64,000 nucleotides of DNA from positions 178,022 to 242,021 of the forward strand of contig NZ_SPQT01000011.1 of the NCBI RefSeq assembly GCF_004571025.1, written 5' to 3'. Both the position numbers and the translations under genes were made by a program. The notes under the pieces are model-generated. The model ran no database searches. It worked only from the letters and a program-made list of their open reading frames with translations, and had not been told where the DNA came from. Shown piece after piece: positions 1 to 9,012 of this stretch; the first letter of the stretch is position 1, and the number at the start of each line of letters is the position of its first letter. This DNA comes from Bradyrhizobium niftali (GTDB taxonomy: Bacteria > Pseudomonadota > Alphaproteobacteria > Rhizobiales > Xanthobacteraceae).

Positions 1-1383
1 GTGCATCTCGGCCTCGGGGCCTTTCATCGCGCGCATCAGGCCGTCGTCATCGACGATTGCCTTGCCACCGGGGCCGCATCCTGGGGCATCGTCGGCGCGA
101 GCCTGCGCAGCCCGGATACGCGCGACGCCCTCACCCCGCAGGATCATCTCTACACCGTTGCCGTGCGTGCTGCCGAAGGCACCGAGCACCGCGTCATCGG
201 CGCGCTGCTCGACAGCGTCGTCGCACGCGAGAACCCGGCGCGGCTGATCGAGCGGATGGCCGATCCCGCCATTCGCATCGTCTCGCTCACCGTCACCGAG
301 AAAGGCTATTGCCACACGCCGCAGACCGGCGATCTCGACGAGCGGCACCCGGACGTCGTGCACGATCTGAACAATTTTGACGCGCCGCGCTCGGCGCCCG
401 GCTTCATCGTGGCTGCACTTGCGCGCCGCAGGGCGCAGGGGCTTCCGCCCTTCACCGTGCTGTGCTGCGACAACCTCGCCGCCAACGGCCACACCGTGCA
501 GCGGATCGTGACGCAGTTCGCGGCGCTGCGCTCGAAGGATCTCGGCAAGTGGATCGCGGATACCGCGGCGTTTCCTTCGACCATGGTCGACCGCATCGTG
601 CCGGAGACGACGGATGCCGACCGCGATGCGGTGTCATCGGCGCTGGGCTTCCGCGACGCCTGGCCCGTGATGACAGAACCGTTCACGCAATGGGTGGTCG
701 AGGACCGCTTCACAGCGGGCCGGCCCGATCTTGCCGCCACAGGCGTCGAGCTCGTCACCGACGTCAAGCCGTTCGAGCTGATGAAGCTGCGGCTGCTCAA
801 CGCCAGCCATTCGGCGCTCGCCTATCTCGGCTATCTCGCCGGCTACGAGACCATCGCAGACACCATGCAGGATCCGCATTTCGCCCGTCTCGCCGCGCAG
901 GTGATGGAAGAGGCCGCGGTGACGCTGACGATGCCGGCTGGCACTGATCTCGCCGCCTATCGTGCCTCGCTGCTCAAGCGCTTTGCCAATCCGGCCCTGC
1001 ATCACCGCACCTGGCAGATCGCGATGGACGGCTCGCAAAAGCTGCCGCAGCGCCTGCTCGGCGCGATGCGGGATCGCCTCGCCAAGAACCTGCCGATCGC
1101 GACGCATGCGCTCGCGGTCGCCGGCTGGATGCGCTACGTCACCGCGCGCGACGAGCAGGGCGGCGCCATCGACGTGCGCGATCCGCTGGCCGGCGAGTTC
1201 GCAGGCTTGGCGCGCGAGGCGGGCCCCGTCGCCGAACGGCTCGCCCCCGCACTGCTCGGGGTCGAGAAGGTGTTCGGGCCGCTGGGTGCCGAGCCGCGTC
1301 TGCGCGAGGCCGTGACCGCGGCGCTCGGCCGTCTCTATAAGGATGGCGCGCGGCGGGCGGTGGAGACGCACGTTTCCGCGTGA
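1..1383 (+). CDS. mannitol dehydrogenase family oxidoreductase (5' end cut by window)
   Basis: Polyol/hexuronate NAD-dependent dehydrogenase family (mannitol, fructuronate and related sugar acids), cytoplasmic. The visible protein opens directly with HLGLGAFHRAHQ, the Rossmann nucleotide-binding motif normally preceded by about 20-40 residues, so the true start lies left of the window and the GTG at base 1 is probably internal. A C-terminal mannitol-dehydrogenase domain follows, with the K-x-R-L-L-N-A-SHS motif near residues 262-271. 460 residues are visible against about 480-500 for the family. The exact substrate cannot be told from sequence alone. Confidence 0.85.
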   Translation: MHLGLGAFHRAHQAVVIDDCLATGAASWGIVGASLRSPDTRDALTPQDHLYTVAVRAAEGTEHRVIGALLDSVVARENPARLIERMADPAIRIVSLTVTEKGYCHTPQTGDLDERHPDVVHDLNNFDAPRSAPGFIVAALARRRAQGLPPFTVLCCDNLAANGHTVQRIVTQFAALRSKDLGKWIADTAAFPSTMVDRIVPETTDADRDAVSSALGFRDAWPVMTEPFTQWVVEDRFTAGRPDLAATGVELVTDVKPFELMKLRLLNASHSALAYLGYLAGYETIADTMQDPHFARLAAQVMEEAAVTLTMPAGTDLAAYRASLLKRFANPALHHRTWQIAMDGSQKLPQRLLGAMRDRLAKNLPIATHALAVAGWMRYVTARDEQGGAIDVRDPLAGEFAGLAREAGPVAERLAPALLGVEKVFGPLGAEPRLREAVTAALGRLYKDGARRAVETHVSA

Positions 1384-1472
1384 CGGCAATCCCGAACGTC
1401 GATGCTGCACTGCGGTCAAAATCGACGGAAGTCTCGCTTGATTTTTGCCTGTCCTTGGCCCACCCGAGAGCC

Positions 1473-1880
1473 ATGGCAAAGGACAGCAAGGTCATCGCCG
1501 CGAACGCGGCCTTCTACGCCGCCTTTTCGACGGGCGACTTCGCCGGCATGGAACGGATGTGGGCGGATGACGACGCCATTTCCTGCATCCATCCCGGCTG
1601 GCCGGCGATCATCGGGCGGGCCACCGTGATCGGGAGCTGGCGCGACATCCTGCAAAATCCCGAGCGGCCGCAGATCGTCTGCGCCGAACCGCAGGCCATC
1701 GTCGACGGCGACAGCGCGCGCGTGCTCTGCATCGAGATCGTCGACGGCACCGCCTTGGCCGCGGCCAACCATTTTCGCCGCGTCGGCGACGACTGGCGCC
1801 TGGTTCACCATCAATCGAGCCCGATTGCGCAGATTGTCGAGCAGGCTGAAGACGATAGAACGAGTCACCGCGTTCACTGA
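1473..1880 (+). CDS. NTF2-like / SnoaL-type nuclear-transport-factor fold protein
   Basis: Small (135 aa) alpha+beta cone-fold protein of the SnoaL/DUF4440 kind. Visible hallmarks are an N-terminal helix N-x-A-F-Y-A-A-F-S-x-G-D-F, the W-A-D-D-D-A-I-S-C-I-H-P-G-W stretch and a C-terminal W-R-L-V-H-H-Q-S-S. These fit the ketosteroid-isomerase-like group often annotated as nuclear transport factor 2 family. I take the ATG at 1473, because the in-frame open stretch upstream overlaps the preceding gene and lacks family similarity. It may be translated with the upstream dehydrogenase (90 bp gap). No enzymatic role can be assigned. Confidence 0.8.
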   Translation: MAKDSKVIAANAAFYAAFSTGDFAGMERMWADDDAISCIHPGWPAIIGRATVIGSWRDILQNPERPQIVCAEPQAIVDGDSARVLCIEIVDGTALAAANHFRRVGDDWRLVHHQSSPIAQIVEQAEDDRTSHRVH

Positions 1881-1947
1881 AGGCGGCAGGGACGCACGCC
1901 CGTTCTACTGTGTATGGGGTTGTTTTTCAGTTTTTGAGTTGGCGACC

Positions 1948-2682
1948 TCATCCCAGCCCCGACAGATCGTCCAGTACGACCCGCGCCGCGCTGAAATCAT
2001 CGTCCCGGAAGAACATGCTGCGCGTGATCAGAACCGGGATATTCGCCCGCGACGCCGCGATCATCCCGTTGGCGGAATCCTCGATCGCGACGCAGTCGGA
2101 AGCCTCCAGCTTCAGCCGCGCCAGGACTTCGAGATAGACATCCGGCGCAGGCTTCTTGTCGCGGACGTCGTCGCCGGCAACGATCGCATCGAAATCCGCG
2201 GCCCAGCGCTTTCCCAGCGCTTGCGACAGCAGCGCATCGATGTTGCCGTGTGAGGTGGTGGTCGCGATCGCCAGCCGCTGGCCGCGCGCCTTCGCCGCGG
2301 TGAGAAGGTCCGTCACGCCCGGCCGCAGCGGGCAACAGCCCGTCTCGATCAGTCCGGCGTAATGCGCGGTCTTGACGCGGTGGAGTTCGGCGATGTCGGC
2401 ATCCGATAATGGCGACGCGTTCTCTCGCCTTCCATGGTAAGCGCGAATGCGCTCCTTGCCGCCTGTCACCCGCAGCAGGTCCTTGTAGACGGCGCGATCC
2501 CAATGCCAGTCGAGACCGTGGCGGACAAAGGCGTGGTTGAAGGCCTGCCGATGCAGTTCCTCCGTCTCGGCAAGGGTGCCATCGACATCGAAGATCAGCG
2601 CGGCCGCGCGCCGGATCAGTTCGCTGGCGTCGGTTGGCTCAATCGTGGCCGCTTCTGCCTGCATGATCGACACTTCCCGCAT
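1948..2682 (-). CDS. HAD-superfamily hydrolase, CbbY/phosphoglycolate-phosphatase-like
   Basis: Cytoplasmic sugar-phosphate phosphatase or mutase of the HAD-IA group. Motif I is ALIFDVDGTLAETE (nucleophile Asp plus the +2 Asp). Motif II is a Thr in IATTTSHGN, motif III a Lys in the KKPAPDVYL region, and motif IV DCVAIEDSANGM. The alpha-helical cap between motifs I and II (about residues 45-110) matches CbbY/beta-phosphoglucomutase-like proteins. Starts at 2682 (GGAG five bases upstream) and 2664 (GGGAAG upstream) are both reasonable. It converges on the upstream NTF2-like gene. CbbY proteins are often Calvin-cycle linked, but no cbb genes are visible here. Confidence 0.85.
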   Translation of the reverse strand: MREVSIMQAEAATIEPTDASELIRRAAALIFDVDGTLAETEELHRQAFNHAFVRHGLDWHWDRAVYKDLLRVTGGKERIRAYHGRRENASPLSDADIAELHRVKTAHYAGLIETGCCPLRPGVTDLLTAAKARGQRLAIATTTSHGNIDALLSQALGKRWAADFDAIVAGDDVRDKKPAPDVYLEVLARLKLEASDCVAIEDSANGMIAASRANIPVLITRSMFFRDDDFSAARVVLDDLSGLG

Positions 2683-2820
2683 GACGTCTCCGTGACGAGC
2701 GATCATCGCCTGCACTGGCAGGCGCGTAAAATTGCAATATCTTTTGCCGGACCCAAAAATCCCTTATGAGCGGGGGCGCGCCGGGGCGCGAACGGGAACT
2801 CCGACCTGCACGGGAGAGGC

Positions 2821-3672
2821 ATGCGGCTCTTCATTCTAGGCTTCGGCTACAGCGCCAGGCATTTCGTCCGCAGATTCGGCGGCGCCTTCTCGCACATTGC
2901 CGGCACGGTGCGCGATCCCGCGAAACGGGACGACCTTGCAGGCATCGAGGTGCATCCGTTTTCCGGGAGCCGTCCGGCGCGCGAGACGGCTGAACGCATC
3001 TGCGACGCCGATGTCCTTCTGGTATCGGTCCCGCCCGGCAGCGGCGGCGATCCCGCAATCGCGGCCTTCGCGGACGTGCTGGCCGCGGGCCGTCAACGCA
3101 AGATCATCTACCTGTCCACGATCGGCGTGTATGGCGATCACGCAGGCAGCTGGGTGGACGAGAGCACGCCGCCGCAGGCCGCCCTCGACCGCACACGCAT
3201 GCGGCTCGCAGCGGAGCAGGCCTGGACGGATATGGGGCGCGGCGATGTCGCGATCCTGCGGCTTGCAGGCATCTACGGTCCCGGCCGCAACGCGCTGGTG
3301 ACGCTGCGCACCGGAACGGCCCGGCGCGTCATCAAGCCCGGACAGGTCTTCAACCGCATCCACACCGACGACATCGCAAGTGCAATCATGGCCGCGGTTC
3401 ATCACCAGGGCAGCGGCACCTGGAACGTCTGCGACGACGAGCCCGCACCGCCGCAGGACGTGATCGCCTATGCCGCGGAGCTCATGGGCGTTGCGCCGCC
3501 GCCCGAAGAGGCGTTCGGGACTGCCGAGATGTCCGCGATGGCACGCAGCTTCTATGCCAGCAGCGCCCGTGTCTCCAACGCGAAATTGAAGCGCGAGCTC
3601 GGCGTCACGCTCGCCCATCCGACCTACCGGCACGGCCTGGATGCGCTGTGGCGCGCCGGCGAAGGACGATAG
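2821..3672 (+). CDS. NAD-dependent epimerase/dehydratase (extended SDR, YeeZ-like)
   Basis: 283-residue single-domain Rossmann protein. It starts MRLFILGFGYSARHFVRRF, a G-x-G-Y-x-A/G dinucleotide-binding turn. A second motif, ILRLAGIYGPGRN, is the characteristic 'L-R-x-x-x-I-Y-G-P-G' of extended SDRs, and FNRIHTDDIASAI is the usual cofactor/substrate loop. The catalytic Tyr-x3-Lys is not obvious, as in YeeZ-type atypical SDRs. A strong ribosome site (GGGAGAGG) ends just before the ATG. It is divergent from the HAD gene. Substrate unknown. Confidence 0.8.
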   Translation: MRLFILGFGYSARHFVRRFGGAFSHIAGTVRDPAKRDDLAGIEVHPFSGSRPARETAERICDADVLLVSVPPGSGGDPAIAAFADVLAAGRQRKIIYLSTIGVYGDHAGSWVDESTPPQAALDRTRMRLAAEQAWTDMGRGDVAILRLAGIYGPGRNALVTLRTGTARRVIKPGQVFNRIHTDDIASAIMAAVHHQGSGTWNVCDDEPAPPQDVIAYAAELMGVAPPPEEAFGTAEMSAMARSFYASSARVSNAKLKRELGVTLAHPTYRHGLDALWRAGEGR

Positions 3673-3794
3673 GTTCGGCCATCTCCGACGCGTCCCAGAC
3701 ATGCCCTGCCCGCGCTTGACTTCGCTCCGGTGCGATCGTGATCTACGCATTCAGCGAGCCACTGCATAACGAGCTCGCCCCTTGGGAGGATACA

Positions 3795-5063
3795 ATGAAG
3801 AAGACGATCGCCATGATCGCGGCGGCGGCTGCCGTCATCACGTTCGGTGCGGCGCGCGCCGCACCGCTGCCCGAAGCCAACCCTGATGACGCCGGCTTCT
3901 CGAAGCAGGGTCTTGCGCGGCTCGACAGTTTCTTCGCGCGCGAGATTGCAGCCAAGCGTGTGCCGGGTGCAGTCGTCGCGGTGGCGCGGGACGGCAAGCT
4001 CGTGCACTACAAGGCCTACGGCATGCTCGATCCGGACAAGGGCACGCCGATGCCCGTTGACGCGATCTTCGCACTGGCTTCGATGACCAAGCCGATGGCA
4101 GCGGTCGCCGGCTTGACGCTGATGGAGCAGGGCCGGCTGCCGCTCCAGGCCAGGCTGTCCGATTACTATCCCGGCTTTGCCGACATGAAGGTCGGCGTGC
4201 CCCAATCCGACGGCTCGCTCAAGCTCGAGCCACAGGCCTCGCCGATCTTCATCCACGATCTCTACCGGCATACGTCCGGATTGATGTATGGCGGCCGCCC
4301 GGACTCATCGAGCCCGGTGGCGCGGCAATACCCTGACGGCGTCGCGCCGGCGATCGAAGGCGAAACCCACGCCTTCATCGAGCGCATGACAAAGCTGCCG
4401 CTGGCGCATCAGCCCTCGACCGAGTTCGAATACGGGTTTTCGATCGACGTGCTCGGCGCCGTCGTCGAGAAGGTGAGCGAGCAGCGGCTCGGCGACTATC
4501 TCGCCGCCAATGTGTGGCAGCCGCTCGGCATGAAGGACGCGACCTTCCACCCGACCGACGCGCAACGCCCTCGCCTCGCCCGCCCGTTCGCCAACGATCC
4601 GCTGACGGGGAAGCCGCAAGCCATCAAGCTGCTGGACACGCCGACCAGGTTCGACTGCGGCGGCGCCTGTTCGTTCGCGACGGTCGGCGACTATATCCGC
4701 TTCGGGCAGATGCTGCTCAACGGTGGCGAGCTCGACGGCCAGCGCATCCTCGGCCCGAAGACCGTGCATCACATGACGACCAACCATCTCGGCCCCGAGA
4801 TCAAGAACAACGTGGCGAACGTCGAGCCGCATCGCGCCGGTTTCGGCTTTGGCCTCGCGGTTGCGGTCCGCACCAGCGAAGGGCTGTCGTCGGTCCCCGG
4901 CAATCCCGGCGAGTTCACCTGGAACGGCGCGTTCGGGACGCAGTTCTTCTGCGATCCCAACGAGCGGCTTGTCGTAGTGGTGGGAACGGCGGCGCCCGGT
5001 GAGCTCCGGAAATACTATCGCGAGCAGGTCCAGGACATCGTCTATGGCGCGATGGTGAAGTAG
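3795..5063 (+). CDS. secreted serine hydrolase, class C beta-lactamase/esterase family
   Basis: 422-residue protein with a signal peptide (MKKT, then an Ala-rich hydrophobic core, cleavage near ARAAP). It contains the S-x-x-K nucleophile motif at Ser96-Met-Thr-Lys99, a Tyr213 in FEYGFSIDVLG in place of the usual Y-x-N, and a C-terminal WNGAFGTQF stretch replacing the KTG/HxG motif. These suit esterases and D-aminopeptidases of the family better than true AmpC. The ATG at 3795 is chosen because GGAGGA lies five bases upstream and the signal peptide begins there. Periplasmic; substrate unknown. Confidence 0.85.
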   Translation: MKKTIAMIAAAAAVITFGAARAAPLPEANPDDAGFSKQGLARLDSFFAREIAAKRVPGAVVAVARDGKLVHYKAYGMLDPDKGTPMPVDAIFALASMTKPMAAVAGLTLMEQGRLPLQARLSDYYPGFADMKVGVPQSDGSLKLEPQASPIFIHDLYRHTSGLMYGGRPDSSSPVARQYPDGVAPAIEGETHAFIERMTKLPLAHQPSTEFEYGFSIDVLGAVVEKVSEQRLGDYLAANVWQPLGMKDATFHPTDAQRPRLARPFANDPLTGKPQAIKLLDTPTRFDCGGACSFATVGDYIRFGQMLLNGGELDGQRILGPKTVHHMTTNHLGPEIKNNVANVEPHRAGFGFGLAVAVRTSEGLSSVPGNPGEFTWNGAFGTQFFCDPNERLVVVVGTAAPGELRKYYREQVQDIVYGAMVK

Positions 5064-5086
5064 CGTCAGCGCGCCTTGATAGAGAA

Positions 5087-5108
5087 AGGGCGGCCGATCG
5101 GCCGCCCT
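5087..5108. terminator. 22-bp perfect palindrome between convergent genes
   Basis: AGGGCGGCCGA and its exact complement lie back to back in the 58-bp gap between the serine hydrolase (+) and the dienelactone hydrolase-like gene (-). It would form a GC-rich hairpin in both transcripts. No U-tract follows on either strand, so efficient intrinsic termination is uncertain. Confidence 0.6.
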
Positions 5109-5121
5109 CTAGAATCCAGCG

Positions 5122-6009
5122 TCAGCTTAGGACGCCGTATTTCTTGAACCAGGCCTCGGCCTGCTTCCAGGCATCTTCCGCGGCGTCCTTGCGGTAGCTG
5201 CCGCGGTAGTCGGCATGGAAGCCGTGCGGCGCTTCGGGGTAGATCTTGAATTCAGCCGTCTTCTTGTTCTGCTCGAGCGCCGCCTTGAGCTGCTCGACCT
5301 GGGCGACGGGAATGCCGGTATCGGCGCCGCCATAGAGGCCGAGCACGGGTGCCCTCATCTCGGGTGCGAGCTGGAGGGGGCTCTTCGGCCACAGCGGGTT
5401 GGCGGGGTCGACCACCGTCCCATAGAAGGCGACACCCGCCTTGAGAGTACCGCCGTGAGCGGCATATTCCCAGACGGTGCGCCCGCCGCGGCAGAAGCCG
5501 ATGATGCCGAGCTTGGCGGTTTCGCCGCCCTGCGATCCCGCCCACGCCACCGTCGCATCGAGATCGGACAACAGCTCGGCATCCGGCTTCACATTCACGA
5601 CCGCCAGCAAGTCCTTGATGTCGGTGACCTTGGTCAGGTCGACGCCCTTGCGGAAGTAATAGTCGGGCGCGATTGCGAATGCGCCGAGCTTGGCCAGGCG
5701 CCGCGTCACGTCCTTGATGTATTCATGCAGGCCGAAGATCTCCATCGCCACGATGATCACCGGCGCCTTGGTGTTGCCGGCGGGGCGGGCGAAATAGGCG
5801 GGCATCTCCTCGGAGCCGACCTTGATCCTGGCGTCGCCGGCCTGGAGGCCGCTGGTGTCCGTCGTGATGATGTCGGCACGGACTGGACCTGCCGCGAGCG
5901 TGTAGCCGGCGGCGACGGCCGCGGTAGCGCTCATGAATCCGCGGCGCGAGACCGGGGCAACTTTCGTCAGCCCGACGACGTCGGATGTCATGGTCGTTTC
6001 GAAACTCAT
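5122..6009 (-). CDS. dienelactone hydrolase family protein with Tat signal
   Basis: Alpha/beta hydrolase of the dienelactone-hydrolase family, 295 aa. The Cys nucleophile lies in IGFCRGGR (G-x-C-x-G-G), the Asp in YGGADTGIP and the His in EAPHGFHADYR, so the triad is complete. The N-terminus has a twin-arginine motif (SRRGFM) followed by a hydrophobic Ala-rich stretch ending ARAD-like, which predicts folded export to the periplasm. The ATG at 6009 is preceded by AAGGA. A 27-residue in-frame extension upstream lacks family character. Likely a hydrolase of small esters or lactones; the substrate is not known. Confidence 0.85.
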   Translation of the reverse strand: MSFETTMTSDVVGLTKVAPVSRRGFMSATAAVAAGYTLAAGPVRADIITTDTSGLQAGDARIKVGSEEMPAYFARPAGNTKAPVIIVAMEIFGLHEYIKDVTRRLAKLGAFAIAPDYYFRKGVDLTKVTDIKDLLAVVNVKPDAELLSDLDATVAWAGSQGGETAKLGIIGFCRGGRTVWEYAAHGGTLKAGVAFYGTVVDPANPLWPKSPLQLAPEMRAPVLGLYGGADTGIPVAQVEQLKAALEQNKKTAEFKIYPEAPHGFHADYRGSYRKDAAEDAWKQAEAWFKKYGVLS

Positions 6010-6650
6010 CAGTCTATCCTTCCTGCTGCCTGCAATGGTACCCCCGGGGGCGACGCATTCGCCAATAGTCGCCGGGGAAACGCAAATCACCAGCCTGCGA
6101 GCATGTAGTCTTCAGGCCTGCATGAGCCGGATCGAGATGATGCCGCGGGCCGGCGATCGTCCGCGCGCAAGGCCACGCGCAAGCTTTCCGGATTTGATCG
6201 TGTGCCCGATTTAACCGCGTGGCTGCGCTGCGGCGCAACATCCGTTAACCGAAAACGAGGGTTCTTCCGCCGCACCTCACGCGGTCAGAAGTTGCAGCCG
6301 CTCCGCCCCTTCGCGCAATTCGAAACGCTTCGCCGCAACAAATGGGCTCCATGGTGGCCGCAACGACACATCATGTTGCCCGGATGTTGCGCGCTATCGG
6401 AATCCCGCACGCGAGCCGCCGTCATTTGACTGAAATTTTCAGAAGAGTTGAGCCGTGCGGTTTACTCGAACTTTCTTTGTGACGCTCTAGTTCCACGGCC
6501 GGAAGTTCCATCTCCGGAAACGGAGAGACGGTCTTCCAAGTGCGCCCCGCCGTCCGGCCCAAGGATCGCCCGAGAGTTTCATTCTCGTCCACCCAGATTG
6601 CGCTACCCGAAGGCTCAATTGAATAAAGCTTTATCCGACCTGGATGTGAA
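6010..6650. other. non-coding interval between divergent genes
   Basis: About 640 bp with no convincing gene on either strand. It carries the promoters of the Tat hydrolase (-) and the MarR-like regulator (+). The only clear structure I see is the palindrome at 6623-6634, listed separately. Confidence 0.6.
6623..6634. promoter_or_regulatory. 12-bp palindrome, possible autoregulatory operator
   Basis: ATAAAGCTTTAT is a perfect palindrome 16 bp before the start codon of the MarR-like regulator. MarR proteins are dimers that usually bind such dyads over their own promoter. Function is inferred from position only. Confidence 0.35.
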
Positions 6651-7229
6651 ATGAATTTGGCTCGCGAATCGATTGAACTGTTGGAGCAGGTCGCACGAAT
6701 CCTGTGGTTCGAAGGCACCAAGCACGGCTTGCGCGACCGCGAGTGGATGGCGCTGCGCTTCCTCTCCCGCGCCAACCGGTTCTCCCGCACGCCCTCGGCG
6801 CTCGCGAGCTACGTCGGCACCACGCGCGGCACCGCCTCGTTCATCATCGGTGAGCTCGAGCGGCTCGGCTATCTCGAGCGAAAGCGCTCAGCCAAGGACA
6901 AGCGGTCGGTGATGCTGAGCGTCACGCAGCAGGGCAAGAAGTTCCTGGCGCGCGACCCCGTCAGCGTTCTCGTCGAGGCGATTGCCGTTCTCGACGACGA
7001 GGCCAAGATCCGCTTCCGCGACGCGCTCCGCCACGTGCTGGACCAGTCGGACGCGGCCGAGCAGCGGCACCATACCGACATCTGCAAGCGCTGCATCTTC
7101 CTCCGGGAAGATCGCACCACGGCGGACGGCAAGACGACGGTCGAGTTCAGCTGCCGCCTGTTTCGCGCGCCGATCGCGGAGCCGGAGGTCGATCTGCTAT
7201 GCACCAGCTTCGAGCATCACCGCCAATAG
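6651..7229 (+). CDS. MarR-like winged-helix regulator with four-cysteine C-terminal tail
   Basis: 192 aa. The central wHTH includes HGLRDREWMALRFLSRAN, RTPSALASYVGTTRGTAS (recognition region) and a wing with KRSAKDKRSVMLSVT, the D-K-R-S pattern conserved in MarR proteins. After a helical dimer segment the C-terminus carries Cys145-x2-Cys148, Cys168 and Cys184 (F-S-C-R-L-F-R-A-P and LLCTSF), unusual for MarR and suggesting a metal or redox site. A close paralogue at 44663-45310 keeps all four cysteines. The two genes bracket the flagellar island. Ligand and targets are unknown; regulation of the flagellar genes is only a positional inference. Confidence 0.8.
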   Translation: MNLARESIELLEQVARILWFEGTKHGLRDREWMALRFLSRANRFSRTPSALASYVGTTRGTASFIIGELERLGYLERKRSAKDKRSVMLSVTQQGKKFLARDPVSVLVEAIAVLDDEAKIRFRDALRHVLDQSDAAEQRHHTDICKRCIFLREDRTTADGKTTVEFSCRLFRAPIAEPEVDLLCTSFEHHRQ

Positions 7230-7242
7230 AAGGCGCCGTCGA

Positions 7243-8190
7243 TCAGGGCGTTGCCTTGCGCGACGAATAGATCACGCCCCCGCTGGATTCGACCACCAGG
7301 CGCCCGTTCTCGTTCCGGATCTCCTCGATGCGGCCAAGGCCGGGCACCTGCTGCCCCAGCACGGCCTCGATGACGCCGTTCGGGCTTTGCAGGATCGCAA
7401 TCCCCTCATAGGCCTGGCGCACCGACCAGCCCTTGACCACCTTCCGCGGCGCCGATGCGCGCTCGGAGGGAGGCACCGAGCCCGTGACCTCGGGCGCTGC
7501 GAGCGAAGCCATCATGGGCGCGGCCTGTGACGGCTGCGATTGCGCCAAAGTCGGCGCCGGAGCCTGGGCTTGCGCCTGGGCGAGCTTGTCGAGCTTCACC
7601 GTCGAGGACGAGCTCACCCGCTCGATGCGGTCCAGATTCTCGGCAAACCTGCCGAAGCGATCATTGGTCGCCTTGCTCGATTGATCGACCGCGGTGCGCA
7701 GGCCGTCGAGATTTTCGGACACGCCCGACACCTGCTTGCGCAACTGGGCGACGGTCTCGCGCAGATTCCTGATCTCCGTATTGGCCGCGACATTGTTCTG
7801 GGCGGGCTGCGTGGTGAGATAGGCGATCACGCCGGTGCAGGCGCAGACCACCAGCACGGCGGCGACCGCCAATGTCGCGAGCGGCGCGACCCAGGTCGGA
7901 CGGGGCGGCGGCGGCTTGGCCACGATCACGGCCGGCTTCATCACGACCGGCGCAGGCTTGGGTATCGCCATCTTGTCGAGGCGCGCCTTGGCGCGAATGC
8001 GCTTCAGCCCCTCGAGCGCCTCTTTAGCCAACGCTTCATCGCTCGCCGCAGCCGACGCACGCTTCGCGCTCGCGGCGGGCTTGGCCGTTTGCGTCGCGTT
8101 GTCCTTTGTATTGCCTGGCGCCGGAGCCGGCTTCGCCGCCGCGGAAACGTCAGCAGTCTCGTTGGGACGAGCTTTTCCATCGGACAACAT
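7243..8190 (-). CDS. membrane-anchored coiled-coil protein of unknown function
   Basis: 315 aa. Residues 1-90 are Ala/Pro/Lys-rich and probably cytoplasmic. Residues ~100-130 (WVAPLATLAVAAVLVV and following) form one transmembrane helix. Residues ~140-205 look like a coiled coil (NLRETVAQLRKQVSGV and onward). An Ala/Gln/Pro linker leads to a small C-terminal domain (WSVRQAYEGIAILQ to the end) with the look of a periplasmic beta domain. GGAG lies nine bases before the ATG. It converges with the MarR-like gene and is divergent from the LafR/FtcR-type regulator across 820 bp. Comparable genes sit next to rhizobial flagellar regulators, but I know no assigned role. Confidence 0.65.
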   Translation of the reverse strand: MLSDGKARPNETADVSAAAKPAPAPGNTKDNATQTAKPAASAKRASAAASDEALAKEALEGLKRIRAKARLDKMAIPKPAPVVMKPAVIVAKPPPPRPTWVAPLATLAVAAVLVVCACTGVIAYLTTQPAQNNVAANTEIRNLRETVAQLRKQVSGVSENLDGLRTAVDQSSKATNDRFGRFAENLDRIERVSSSSTVKLDKLAQAQAQAPAPTLAQSQPSQAAPMMASLAAPEVTGSVPPSERASAPRKVVKGWSVRQAYEGIAILQSPNGVIEAVLGQQVPGLGRIEEIRNENGRLVVESSGGVIYSSRKATP

Positions 8191-9012
8191 GCAAGAATGC
8201 TCCGTTCGGTTCGATCTATCGAACGACGAATTTATTTGTCGAAGCTTGCCCGAAACGTGCGCATCGAAATCTTTTCATCGCGCCCGACGCGACGTCGCAT
8301 GAGTCGAAAGCGTCACGCACGTGGCAAGAGTGCGACTCGAAAGACACACCCTCGCCAAGATTTCGCCAAGCTGGAGTCGCCTCGCCGTACATGAGTCGAA
8401 TTGTCGCATGTGGAAAAGCGGTGGAGAGAGTCAATCCGGGGTTGAAAACCCCTCCATGCGCCTACCCCGCAGCAGCACCCAAAACAGCTGTGATTATACG
8501 AGGATGCGGAACTATAGAACCGTCACGGTGCAAAACTAGTTCGGAATCCAAATCAACTGATACGATTGAATATATCAAGAAACAACTCGAAACAAATCAA
8601 CAACATCAAACACACATAGCAATCGCTTTGTTGCGCGCGCTTGATCGGAAATCGGCAATTGTTACGGTCCTACTCAAGTGATTCTCGCCAGTTGGCGAGG
8701 AGATCAGCAAAGTTCGGTAGCGTTCGGACGTGATAAGCAACTTGACGCAACTGTTCTAGGTCGCTGTCTCAATCCGCTCCGCGAGGTGATCCGCAAGACA
8801 CCCGCCGGGCCTCACGCAGTAAGCGTTCAGTATCGAGTCGAAGTAACAGGCCCGCGGAAAACGCAGGCACTGAGTGCGTAGGGCTGCCCGCGAATATCGA
8901 AACCATAACAACGGTTCGCGGGATGGAAATATCGTCAAACAGCACGGTCGCCGAGCCGGGCATCACAACAACCCACCGGCCGCGACAAGTGCGAAACAGG
9001 GGCGAAAGACTG
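8191..9012. promoter_or_regulatory. 820-bp non-coding region upstream of the flagellar regulator
   Basis: No gene is supportable. The part from about 8480 to 8680 is clearly richer in A/T than its surroundings. It contains a perfect inverted repeat ACCGT-C-ACGGT at 8519-8529 and several scattered GAGTCGAA or ACTCGAAA words (for example near 8300, 8334 and 8392). This is the likely promoter and long leader region of the FtcR/LafR-type gene, and the promoter of the opposite membrane protein. Confidence 0.45.
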
